DNA of 64,000 nucleotides from JACCXG01 sp963785755 (GTDB lineage: Bacteria; Acidobacteriota; Vicinamibacteria; Vicinamibacterales; 2-12-FULL-66-21). Positions 35,945 to 44,212 of the stretch are shown piece after piece. The first letter of the stretch is position 1, and each line of letters starts with the position of its first letter. Where the stretch lies: the NCBI GenBank assembly GCA_963785755.1, contig CAWAXG010000032.1, forward strand, positions 62,001-126,000. The letters are read 5' to 3'. Made by a program: the position numbers and the translations under genes. The notes under the pieces were generated by a model. That model saw only the letters and a program-made list of their open reading frames with translations, was not told the DNA's origin and searched no databases.

Positions 35945-36628
35945 TCAGGGGCGGAAAACGAGGATGTGTTGCCAGGGCAGCACGTCGATCACGTTGTCAA
36001 ACTTATATCCCTCCGCTTCGAGCTCCGCGCGCGCCTCGGCGACGCTCATCTTGTGTTCTTCTCGAATCGGCACGTCGCGACTCTCCTTCCGGAATTCGAT
36101 CAGCACCAGACGGCCTCCGGGCCGCAGCACGCGCTTCAGCGCCCGGAGCATTGCCTGCGGACGCGCGAGCTCGTGATAAACGTCCACCATCAGAACGAGA
36201 TCGAGCGCACCGGCAGGCAGCCTGGGATCGTCCTCGCTCCCGAGAATCACCTCGACGTTGGAGAGCTGATCGCGAGCGACCTTGCGCTTTATCAGCTCGA
36301 GCATTTCCGGCTGAATGTCCGTGGCGTACACGCGGCCCCTCTCACCGACCGCGCGCGCGAGCAGCACCGTGTAATATCCGGACCCGGCGCCGACGTCGGC
36401 GATGGACTCTCCTTCTTTGATCTTGAGGGCCTTGATCGCCTCGCGCGGCGCTTCCTCACGCTCCCGCTCGGGGCGGTCGAGCCAGGCCGCGGCCTGGTGG
36501 CTCATGACGTTGGCGATCGTCCGGGCGGAGACCGGATGCTGCTGCTGTGCTGACCCGATCCCGGACGTGACGACAAGCGCTGCGGCGAGCGCGACGGCGA
36601 GGAACCCGCTCGGGCGATGGGAGGACAA
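35945..36628 (-). CDS. Signal-peptide-bearing class I SAM-dependent methyltransferase
   Basis: 227 aa. The TTG at 36628 begins one base after the upstream gene's TGA, so translation is probably coupled, and a signal peptide follows (FLAVALAAALVVTSGIGSAQ). The Rossmann-fold SAM motifs are clear: SIADVGAGSGYYTVLLA (motif I), VYATDIQPEML, LVLMVDVYHELARP and RPGGRLVLIEF. A methyltransferase with an export signal is odd because SAM is cytosolic; such proteins are nonetheless recurrent in databases. No substrate can be inferred. The start choice is the least certain point; an upstream in-frame start would give a non-signal leader. Confidence 0.8.
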   Translation of the reverse strand: MSSHRPSGFLAVALAAALVVTSGIGSAQQQHPVSARTIANVMSHQAAAWLDRPEREREEAPREAIKALKIKEGESIADVGAGSGYYTVLLARAVGERGRVYATDIQPEMLELIKRKVARDQLSNVEVILGSEDDPRLPAGALDLVLMVDVYHELARPQAMLRALKRVLRPGGRLVLIEFRKESRDVPIREEHKMSVAEARAELEAEGYKFDNVIDVLPWQHILVFRP

Positions 36629-36629
36629 G

Positions 36630-37088
36630 TCAGTGAACCGCGCCGGACTGGCGCTCCGCGCACGAGTGGCAGACGTTCGGCTCGTGCATCCACTCGGGCG
36701 GCTGCTGCCGGCTGCAGAAATCGCAGGTGCGGAATTTCTGCTGGCGCGATTCACGGGCGCCGTCGATCAGCGCCTGCACGGCTCGCATCGCGGCACGCTC
36801 CGGCAGCCGCTTGCAGACGACCGATCCCACCCGCCGCGGGTGAACCACCGGCGTGAACGGATCCTCCCACTTGACCGCATACTCGAAGACCGTGATGGTC
36901 GACTCGCTGATGCGCACCACGACCTCGCCGGGATGGCCGCTGGTCAGATAGGTGCCGTCATCGCGGGTACTCTCCTCGACGGGCTCGCTGAGATGCGCGA
37001 CGACGAACGCGTGCCACTCTTCGTATTTTTCGCTCACGAACGTTCCATATCCATCGTCACTCCCGATATCGGTCGGCTCCTGACTCAT
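36630..37088 (-). CDS. Zinc-ribbon protein of unknown function
   Basis: 152 aa from the ATG at 37088. The N-terminal about 100 residues form an alpha/beta domain with no known relative (YEEWHAFVVAHLSEPVEE, ITVFEYAVKWEDPFTPVV). A basic helix links it to a C-terminal zinc ribbon with CDFC and CHSC (residues about 125-145). It is directly upstream of, and coupled to, the methyltransferase gene. It could be a cytosolic regulator or adaptor (inference). Confidence 0.75.
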   Translation of the reverse strand: MSQEPTDIGSDDGYGTFVSEKYEEWHAFVVAHLSEPVEESTRDDGTYLTSGHPGEVVVRISESTITVFEYAVKWEDPFTPVVHPRRVGSVVCKRLPERAAMRAVQALIDGARESRQQKFRTCDFCSRQQPPEWMHEPNVCHSCAERQSGAVH

Positions 37089-37216
37089 CCGTATCGAGTG
37101 ATCACGCTCGTCACTGCACTGGCTGGTGAGATGCGCCGACACGAGGCGCTCATGGGAATGGTAGCCTATGGCGTCCATCGGCCCGGGCGCGCGTCAGCTG
37201 GTGGAATCGAGGCGCA

Positions 37217-37559
37217 TTGGCTTCATCCAACATCATTGCGGTCCTGCAGCGCCGGGCGAAAGCCCTCATCATTGCGTTCACCGTGACAGTGCTCGGCGCG
37301 GTTGCCGGCCTGCAGATCGCGGATCTGTGGACGCTTCGTCAGCAGACGCTGAACAACGCGCAACTGCGGGCGGCGAATGGCGCGTCGGTCGTCGCCGAGT
37401 ACGTGCGCGGGGTGCGGTCACACCGCCTACGCCAGGACAATCGACCGGCAGCGCGCCATGACGGCAGGATTCGATGCGCATCTGGCCAAGCCCGTGGATC
37501 CCGACGACCTCGTCGCCACCGTCGCTTCGCTGGTCGCCGCGCGGGTCAGTGCCGGTTAG
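37217..37559 (+). pseudogene. Hybrid histidine kinase remnant with the central part deleted
   Basis: The first 65 residues (MASSNIIAVLQRRAKALI..., membrane segment IAFTVTVLGAVAGLQI, then QTLNNAQLRAANGASVV) look like the N-terminus of a sensor kinase. After about 37415 the coding sense continues in another frame with the last 45 residues of a receiver domain (TAYARTIDRQRAMTAGF, then HLAKPVDPDDLVATVASLV), ending at the TAG at 37557-37559. The HAMP, dimerisation, ATPase and most of the receiver are missing. One internal deletion joining the two ends of a hybrid kinase gene explains the structure. Confidence 0.75.
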
Positions 37560-37664
37560 ACGGCGCATGGGGTCAAGGTGCAGCCTGGCGTCTCGCGCCG
37601 GCCGCAGCTTGAATCACCCCCTGGGCAGGCATATTCTCAGCCTCTCAATGGGAGGCGAGGGAAC

Positions 37665-37862
37665 ATGCGCACGTCTACGGCGTCGCTCGACAGCGGCACG
37701 CTTCGCGGGCAGTTGTATCAGCTCAGCACCCTCCTGGAAGAGGCGCTCGCCGAGTCGAACGCGCTGCATCACCGCATTCGCGAAATCCAGTTGCGCATCG
37801 CGGAGCTGAGCGCTTCAGCCGAGGCGGGCCGGCTCGTCGCGGTGGTGCGCGCAACGGGATAA
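37665..37862 (+). CDS. Small coiled-coil protein, 65 aa
   Basis: The ATG at 37665 follows a strong GGAGGCGAGGG site. The product is a single long helix pair (LRGQLYQLSTLLEEALAES, HHRIREIQLRIAELSASA) without membrane or signal sequence. I do not recognise it. It lies 53 bp before the large CPBP gene on the same strand. Confidence 0.65.
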   Translation: MRTSTASLDSGTLRGQLYQLSTLLEEALAESNALHHRIREIQLRIAELSASAEAGRLVAVVRATG

Positions 37863-37915
37863 TCGGCGCGTGCGGCGAGGCCGAAACAACCGATAGATCG
37901 GGGAAGGGATTGGGT

Positions 37916-40900
37916 GTGAGGCGACCTGCGTTCTGGATCGTGTTCCTGCTGCTCTCCGCCGGCGCGGCCTACGTCGCGATCCGCTTCTTTCCGCAGGCGT
38001 TCTCGATCGTCGCGCTCGAGATCACGATGGATCGCGAGCGCGCGCTGCACGAGGCGCGCGCGATCATGTCCCGCGATCAGCTCGGCCCCGCGGGATACCG
38101 GCAGGCGGCTTCGTTCACTCTGGACAGCGACGCACAGACGTTTGTCGAGCTCGAGGGGGGCGGCAAGGGAACGTTCACGAGCATGCTTCGCGAGGGACTC
38201 TACTCCGCGTACACATGGCGGGTCCGTCAGTTCAAGGAGGGAGAAACCAACGAGACCACGATCCGCTTCACACCCGAAGGGCGCCCCTATGGCTTCAAGG
38301 AAACGCTGAGAGAGGACACGCCTGGCGCCGCCCTCGATGCGACCGCCGCCCGGGAGATCGCCGAGCGGGGAGCGGCCCGGTGGAACGTCGATCTCGGAAG
38401 GTTCACGCTCGTCGAGCAAGGGCAGGAACGGCGCGTCGGCGGACGCGTCGATCACACGCTGACCTACGAACGGCCGTCCCCGACCCTGAACGAAGGGCGT
38501 TATCGCGTCCGCCTGGTCGTGTCCGGCGATCGACCGACGGAAGTCACCTACTTCATTCAGATCCCGGAAGCCTTCACCAGGCGCTATGCCAGCATGCGCT
38601 CCGCCAACGACGCCATCGGCATCGGCTCGGTTGTCGGGATGGCGCTGCTCTACATCTTCGGCGGCATCGGCGTCGGACTGTTCTTCATGCTGCGGCAGCG
38701 ATGGGTGGTGTGGCGGCCGGCGGTGGGCTGGGGCGCGGCCGTCGGTTTCATGCAGGCGCTCACCATGGTCAACAGCCTGCCCCTGCTCTGGATGAACTAC
38801 GACACGGCGATCGCGCGCTCGACTTTTCTCGCGGAGTACGCCGCGCAAGTCGTCGCCAGTTTCATCGGCTTCTCGGCCTTTTTCGCCTTGTCGTTCATGG
38901 CGGCGGAGACGCTGACGCGCCGCGCGTTCGGCCACCATCCGCAGTTGTGGCGCGCGTGGTCGGCGCGGCCGGCTGACGGCGGACCGACGGCCCCAGCGGC
39001 CTCCTTCGCGATTCTCGGCCGGACGGTCGGCGGCTACCTGCTCGTGCCGATCTTCCTCGCGTACGTGGTGATGTTCTATTTCGTCGCGATCCGGTACCTC
39101 GGATGGTGGTCGCCGTCGGAATCGCTGCTGCATCCCGACGTCCTCGCCACCTACGTGCCGTGGCTCTCGGCGATTGCGAACTCGTTCCAGGCGGGATTCT
39201 GGGAGGAAGCGCTGTTTCGCGCCGTGCCACTCGCGGGCGCGGCTCTGATTGGCGAGCGCATCGGCCACCGGCGGCTCGCGCTGGTGGTGGCGTTCATAAT
39301 CCAGGCGCTGATCTTCGGCGCCGGGCATGCGCAGTATCCCGGTCAGCCCGCCTACGCCCGGCCGGTCGAATTGATCATCCCGTCGATCGGATTCGGATTG
39401 ATCTACCTCTACTTCGGCCTGCTGCCGGCGGTCGTGCTGCACTTCACGTTCGACGTGGTGCTGTTTGCGCTGCCGATCTTCCTCGCGCATGCGCCGGGTA
39501 TCTGGCTCCAGAAGTCGATGGTTGCCGTCATGGCGCTGGTGCCGCTCTGGGTCGTGCTGGTGCGGCGAATGCAGGCGAGACGGTGGACGGAGCTGTCGCT
39601 GAGCGATCGGAATGCCGCCTGGACGCCGCCGGCCGCAGTGGATCCGTCCGCAGCGGTGGCATCGGTGCCGCAGCCTCAGCTGAGCGCTCGTGCGACCTCA
39701 CGGTGGCTCGCTGTCGGGGCAGCGGCCTTCCTCCTGTGCGTGACCGCCGTCGGATCGGTGTGGTTGTCGGAGCGGCAGGACCTGCCGCTCACCCGTGAGC
39801 GCGCGGTCGATCTGACTCGTCAGGCGATCGAGCAGCGCGGCGTCACGCTCGACCGGCGCTGGCGCCTGCTGTCGATCCCGGACAACGGCGCCGGGGCGCC
39901 TCACGAATTCGTCTCGTCAACGGCGGGTGAATCGCGCCGGCATGAGCTGCTCGGCCGCTACCTGCCGCTGCCTCGATGGCGCGTCCGGGTCGTGACGTTC
40001 GAAGGTGACGTGGCCGACCGGGCCGAGGAGTGGAACGCGTATGTCACGTCGACCGGGGAGGTCCGCGGCATTCAGCATGCGCTGCCCGAGGCGCGGGCAG
40101 GCGCGACGCTCGACGAAGAGGCCGCCCGGCAGCTGGCGCGCAAGGGGATTCTCGAGCGGTTGAACCTCGACAGCGATCGCGGCGAGATCAAGGAAGTGTC
40201 GGCCAGACCGACCAGGCAGCAGGCCCGGACCGACTGGCAGTTCGTGTTCACGGACACCACGATTGCCCCGCTGCCGCGCGGCGAGCCGCGGATCAGCGTG
40301 CTCATCGGCGGCGATGAGATCGCGGCGGTGAACCGCTTCGTGTTCGTGCCCGATGAGTGGGACCGGCAGATGCGTGCCACCTCCACGCGAAACATCATCC
40401 TGCGGATCCTCGGCGCCATGATCTTCGCGGGCCTGCTCCTCGGGGCGGCCGTGAGCGGCGTGATCGCCTGGAGCCGCCGCCGCTACACGCCGCGTCTCTT
40501 TTTCGTCACCGCCATGCTCATGTTCGTCATTTCCGTGGCCAAGAGCGCGAACAACTGGCCCGCGCTTCTTGCCGCGCTGTCGACAGAGGCTCCGCTGGAG
40601 CTGCAGCTGGCCGGAGGGATCGGCCTCGGGCTCGTTGGACTGATCCTGAATGCCGCCCTCGTCGGACTCGCCCTCGGCGCGGTGCCGCAACGTCTCGCCG
40701 GCGCCGCCGCCGTACCCGATCGGGACGCGCTCAAACTCGGCGCCGCCGCCGGATTCTTCGCCGCGGCGGTCGCCGCGATCGCGGCCTGGATGCGCACGCC
40801 CGAGTGGGCGCAGATGCCAGGTCTCGATCCGGCCGGCGCCATGATCCCGATCCTCCAGGCCGGGATCGATCCGCTGCCGCGCGTCTTCATGGCCTCGGCC

Positions 40901-41320
40901 ATCATGCTGCCCGCGCTCATCCTGGTCGACCAGGTCACCTCCGCCTGGACACGCCGGCGCCTGCTGGGTGTGGTGATTCTGATCATGATCGGCTTCGCTG
41001 GCAGCGGCGTACCGGCCGGCGCGAGCCCGAGCGGCTGGGTCGCGGGCGCCGCGATCATGGCGGCGGCGTTGATCGTCGGCTACGCCACGCTGCTCCGGTT
41101 CGATCTCACCATCATCCCGATGGCGCTCGGGACGATGATTGCCGTTGGTGCGCTGGCCCAGGGAGCGCAGCGGGCCTATCCCGGCGCACTGGTGGGATCG
41201 GGCGTCGCGGCGCTTCTGGCTGTCCTGATCGGGTGGCGCTGTACGGTGTCGCTCCGGCGCGCGAGGGTGCAGATGGCCGCCGACGTCCAGGCGCCGGCGG
41301 GAGCCGCACAGCGCGCCTGA
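37916..41320 (+). CDS. Very large CPBP-type intramembrane protease with two periplasmic and two membrane modules
   Basis: About 1134 aa from the GTG at 37916 (GGGAAGGG upstream; a TTG at 37910 is possible). Residues 40-220 and again about 620-820 are two related extracytoplasmic domains (MDRERALHEARAIMSRDQ versus LTRERAVDLTRQAIEQRG), each followed by membrane helices. The first membrane block holds the CPBP/Abi catalytic motifs: WEEALFRAVPL (about 427), GHAQYP and HFTFDVVLF. The last block (830-1120) has about ten helices without those motifs. CPBP proteases cleave membrane substrates, as in prenyl-protein or bacteriocin-immunity relatives. The duplication is unusual. Substrate unknown. Confidence 0.85.
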   Translation: MRRPAFWIVFLLLSAGAAYVAIRFFPQAFSIVALEITMDRERALHEARAIMSRDQLGPAGYRQAASFTLDSDAQTFVELEGGGKGTFTSMLREGLYSAYTWRVRQFKEGETNETTIRFTPEGRPYGFKETLREDTPGAALDATAAREIAERGAARWNVDLGRFTLVEQGQERRVGGRVDHTLTYERPSPTLNEGRYRVRLVVSGDRPTEVTYFIQIPEAFTRRYASMRSANDAIGIGSVVGMALLYIFGGIGVGLFFMLRQRWVVWRPAVGWGAAVGFMQALTMVNSLPLLWMNYDTAIARSTFLAEYAAQVVASFIGFSAFFALSFMAAETLTRRAFGHHPQLWRAWSARPADGGPTAPAASFAILGRTVGGYLLVPIFLAYVVMFYFVAIRYLGWWSPSESLLHPDVLATYVPWLSAIANSFQAGFWEEALFRAVPLAGAALIGERIGHRRLALVVAFIIQALIFGAGHAQYPGQPAYARPVELIIPSIGFGLIYLYFGLLPAVVLHFTFDVVLFALPIFLAHAPGIWLQKSMVAVMALVPLWVVLVRRMQARRWTELSLSDRNAAWTPPAAVDPSAAVASVPQPQLSARATSRWLAVGAAAFLLCVTAVGSVWLSERQDLPLTRERAVDLTRQAIEQRGVTLDRRWRLLSIPDNGAGAPHEFVSSTAGESRRHELLGRYLPLPRWRVRVVTFEGDVADRAEEWNAYVTSTGEVRGIQHALPEARAGATLDEEAARQLARKGILERLNLDSDRGEIKEVSARPTRQQARTDWQFVFTDTTIAPLPRGEPRISVLIGGDEIAAVNRFVFVPDEWDRQMRATSTRNIILRILGAMIFAGLLLGAAVSGVIAWSRRRYTPRLFFVTAMLMFVISVAKSANNWPALLAALSTEAPLELQLAGGIGLGLVGLILNAALVGLALGAVPQRLAGAAAVPDRDALKLGAAAGFFAAAVAAIAAWMRTPEWAQMPGLDPAGAMIPILQAGIDPLPRVFMASAIMLPALILVDQVTSAWTRRRLLGVVILIMIGFAGSGVPAGASPSGWVAGAAIMAAALIVGYATLLRFDLTIIPMALGTMIAVGALAQGAQRAYPGALVGSGVAALLAVLIGWRCTVSLRRARVQMAADVQAPAGAAQRA

Positions 41321-41362
41321 ACAGGCTCAGACCATTTCCGCAACAGCCATTGTGAGAGGCCG

Positions 41363-42802
41363 ATGCCGACACCTGCCGCCGTCCTGCTGATCCTGCTCGC
41401 GGGCCTGTTCGCCCAGTCACCGTCCGACTGGACTCGTTTCCGCGGACCGAACGGCAGCGGCGTCTCGCCGGCGACTGGCGTGCCGACCGAATTCGGCCCT
41501 GCCCGCAACGTGGTGTGGAAGACGCCCGTCCCGCCCGGCCACTCGTCGCCCGTGGTGAGCCGCTCGCACATCTTCCTCACCGCACACGAGGCGGACACGC
41601 TGCTCGTGCTCGCCTTCGATCGCGCGAACGGACGCGAGCTGTGGCGGCGCGAGCTGCCGCGGGCACGCAAAGACCGGCTCGACGGACCCAACGGCCCGGC
41701 CTCGCCTTCTGCCGTCACCGATGGCAAGCGCGTCTTCGCGTTCTTCCAGGACTTCGGGCTGATCGCCCTGACGGTTGACGGGCGCGAGCTCTGGCGGCTG
41801 CCGCTCGGTCCATTCAACATGGCCTACGGCTTCGGGGCATCGCCGATTGTCGTGGACGATGTGGTGCTGCTCGCGGTGGACCAGGACACGGGCTCGTACC
41901 TCCTCGCGGTGCATGCAGGAAATGGACGGATCAAGTACAAGGTCGACCGGCCCGGCGTGATCTCGGGGTATTCGACGCCGACCGTCTACCAGCCGAAGGA
42001 CGGCGGCACACAGATCATCGTTCCGGAGTCGTTCCAGCTGTCGGCCTATGCCGTCGCGGATGGCCGCCGCGTCTGGTGGGTGCGCGGCCTCGCGTGCGAA
42101 ATGAAGTCGGTCGCCAGCATCGACGGCGAGACCTTGTATGTGAACGGCTGGGGGTTCTCGCAGAACCAGCCGGGCACGCACATTCCGACGGTGCCATTCG
42201 CCGAAGGGCTGACCCGCTACGACCGGAACAAGGACGGACGCATCGCCAAAGACGAGATCTCCGGCGAGGATCGGATGGACCGCATGCTGCGTGGCAACGC
42301 GGGATTCTCCGCATTCGATCTGGATCGCAATGACAGCCTCGACGCGAAGGAATGGGACGTCTTCAGAATGATGCTCGCCGCCGAGAACGGGCTGCTGGCG
42401 ATCAAGCTCGGCGGCCGCGGCGACATGACCGGGTCCGCGATCAAATGGCGGTATCAGCGGCCGGTCCCGCAGGTGCCCTCCACGGTTCTCTATCAGGGCG
42501 TCCTGTTCATGGTGAACGACAGCGGCATTCTGATCTCGTTCGATCCGGCGACCGGAGCGGTCGTGAAGCAGGGCCGGCTCAAGGGAGCGATCGACAAGTA
42601 CTTCGCGTCCCCGGTCGCCGCCGACGGCAAGGTCTTCCTGATCAGTCAGGACGGCACGCTCTCGGTCGTCACGGCGAAGGGGGAATGGGAGATCGTGTCG
42701 GTGAGCGCCCTCGAAGACGAGGTCTATGCCACGCCGGCGATCGTCGATCGTCGCATCTACATCCGCACGAAAGGCCTGTTGTACAGCTTCGAACAGAGCT
42801 GA
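41363..42802 (+). CDS. PQQ-like beta-propeller protein with EF-hand motifs
   Basis: 479 aa with a signal peptide (AAVLLILLAGLFAQ). It starts with WTRFRGPNGSGVSPATG, typical of outer-membrane-assembly/PQQ-like propellers, and has repeated blades (GRELWRRELPRA, DGRELWRLPLG, ATGAVVKQGRL). Two EF-hand loops are inserted at about 290-335 (DRNKDGRIAKDE and DLDRNDSLDAKEW), so calcium binding is likely. No Trp-docking enzyme motif for PQQ catalysis is evident, so it is probably structural or binding. It is followed at once by a tripartite transporter pair. Confidence 0.85.
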   Translation: MPTPAAVLLILLAGLFAQSPSDWTRFRGPNGSGVSPATGVPTEFGPARNVVWKTPVPPGHSSPVVSRSHIFLTAHEADTLLVLAFDRANGRELWRRELPRARKDRLDGPNGPASPSAVTDGKRVFAFFQDFGLIALTVDGRELWRLPLGPFNMAYGFGASPIVVDDVVLLAVDQDTGSYLLAVHAGNGRIKYKVDRPGVISGYSTPTVYQPKDGGTQIIVPESFQLSAYAVADGRRVWWVRGLACEMKSVASIDGETLYVNGWGFSQNQPGTHIPTVPFAEGLTRYDRNKDGRIAKDEISGEDRMDRMLRGNAGFSAFDLDRNDSLDAKEWDVFRMMLAAENGLLAIKLGGRGDMTGSAIKWRYQRPVPQVPSTVLYQGVLFMVNDSGILISFDPATGAVVKQGRLKGAIDKYFASPVAADGKVFLISQDGTLSVVTAKGEWEIVSVSALEDEVYATPAIVDRRIYIRTKGLLYSFEQS

Positions 42803-42811
42803 CGCCTGGCC

Positions 42812-44212
42812 ATGGTTCTGCGCGCAGGCCTGCTCGCTTCGATCATCCTGCCGCTGCTCATGGTTCCGACGGTTCCGACGGTTCCGACGGTGCCGACGGT
42901 TCCGACGACTCCGACGGCCCCACCGGCCCAGCCTCGAGCACCGCTCGACCGCCTGACGATCGTCGCACCGGCCGCACCGGGCGGCGGATGGGACCAGACC
43001 GCGCGGGCGATGCAGCGCGTGCTCGAAGCCGAAGGGCTCGTTCGCGCCGTGCAGGTCGAGAACGTGCCGGGCGCGGCAGGCACCGTCGGCCTCGCCCGAT
43101 TCGTCAACGATCCTCCGCGTGCGGAGTTCGCGCTGCTCGTCACCGGGCTCGTCATGGTCGGCGCGATCGTCTTCAACGAGTCCGCCGTCTCGCTGACCAG
43201 GACGACACCGATCGCCTCGCTCACCGAAGAGTTCGAAGTCGTGGTGGTGCCGGCGGCGTCGCCGATCCGCGACATGCGCGACCTGGCAGACCGCTTCCGC
43301 GCCGCCCCGTCATCCGTGTCGTGGGCCGGTGGTTCGGCCGGCGGGACCGACCACATCCTCGCCGGCCTGATCGCGTCGGCCGTTGGCGTCGATCCGGCGC
43401 GGGTGAACTACATCGCGTTCTCCGGAGGCGGCGAAGCGCTCGCCGCGGTGCTCGGCGGGCAGGTGACGGCCGCGATCAGCGGCTACAGCGAATTCGCGCC
43501 GCACATCGACTCGGGCCGGTTGCGGGCGCTCGCGATTTCCGCGCCCTCGCCGCAGTCCGGCATCGCCGCCCGGCCGCTCGCCGCGTACGGTCTGAACGTC
43601 GTCCTCCACAACTGGCGCGGAGTCGTCGGTCCCCCGGAAATCGATCGCGAGGCACGGGAGCAGCTCACCGATCTGATGACTCGACTGGTTGCCAGTCCAT
43701 CCTGGCAGCAGACGCTCCGCGAACGCGGATGGTCGGATCGCTTTCTGCGAGACGACGACTTCGTGCGGTTCCTGAACGATGACCGGGCCCGGATCACGCG
43801 GATCGCGCGATCGCTGAGAACGCCGGCGGCGGAAGGACGAGCGATCGCCGGACGACTCTTCCCCTCCATCGTGTTCATCGGCTCCATCATCCTTGCCGTC
43901 GCACTCCTCCTCGAGCGCAGACGGCCGCAACCGGTGCTCCATGAACCACGAGCCCCATTCGATTACCGGACGTTCGGCCTCACGGCGCTGGCACTGCTGG
44001 CATATCTGGTGGCGCTGACCGTTGCGGGCTTCGTCATCGCCTCGACCCTGCTGTTCTGGACGACGGCGCTGGCGTTCGGCAGCCGGCATCGAGCACGCGA
44101 CGGCGTGCTGGCGGCCGCGTTCGCGGTGATCACCTACTTCGTGTTCGCTCGCGGGCTCGGACTGTCACTCCCGGCCGGCTGGCTCGCCACATTTGTTCCA
44201 TGGATTCGCTGA
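42812..44212 (+). CDS. Fused TctC-type solute-binding and TctB-type small membrane subunit (tripartite tricarboxylate transporter)
   Basis: 466 aa. After the signal/anchor and a Val-Pro-Thr repeat, residues about 47-325 are a TctC-like periplasmic binding protein (LTIVAPAAPGGGWDQTAR, VENVPGAAGTVGLARF, VSWAGGSAGGTDHILAG). Residues about 340-466 contain four membrane helices matching TctB (FPSIVFIGSIILAVALLL, TALALLAYLVALTVAGFV). In known systems TctC, TctB and TctA are separate genes, so this is a fusion. The 3' end overlaps the TctA ATG by 13 bp. The substrate is probably a carboxylate. Confidence 0.87.
   Translation: MVLRAGLLASIILPLLMVPTVPTVPTVPTVPTTPTAPPAQPRAPLDRLTIVAPAAPGGGWDQTARAMQRVLEAEGLVRAVQVENVPGAAGTVGLARFVNDPPRAEFALLVTGLVMVGAIVFNESAVSLTRTTPIASLTEEFEVVVVPAASPIRDMRDLADRFRAAPSSVSWAGGSAGGTDHILAGLIASAVGVDPARVNYIAFSGGGEALAAVLGGQVTAAISGYSEFAPHIDSGRLRALAISAPSPQSGIAARPLAAYGLNVVLHNWRGVVGPPEIDREAREQLTDLMTRLVASPSWQQTLRERGWSDRFLRDDDFVRFLNDDRARITRIARSLRTPAAEGRAIAGRLFPSIVFIGSIILAVALLLERRRPQPVLHEPRAPFDYRTFGLTALALLAYLVALTVAGFVIASTLLFWTTALAFGSRHRARDGVLAAAFAVITYFVFARGLGLSLPAGWLATFVPWIR
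42860..42915. repeat. 9-bp GTTCCGACG microsatellite within the TctC-TctB gene
   Basis: About five tandem units encode the Val-Pro-Thr run in the N-terminal leader of the fused transporter protein. The unit length keeps the frame. Confidence 0.8.

Noticed and set aside
37769..39490. A minus-strand frame opposite the CPBP protease
   Set aside because: Composition is Arg/Glu-rich without domains; the plus strand encodes catalytic membrane motifs.
42352..43782. A plus-strand frame of about 475 codons overlapping the PQQ-propeller and TctC genes
   Set aside because: It crosses two real genes in another frame and is Arg/Gly-rich.
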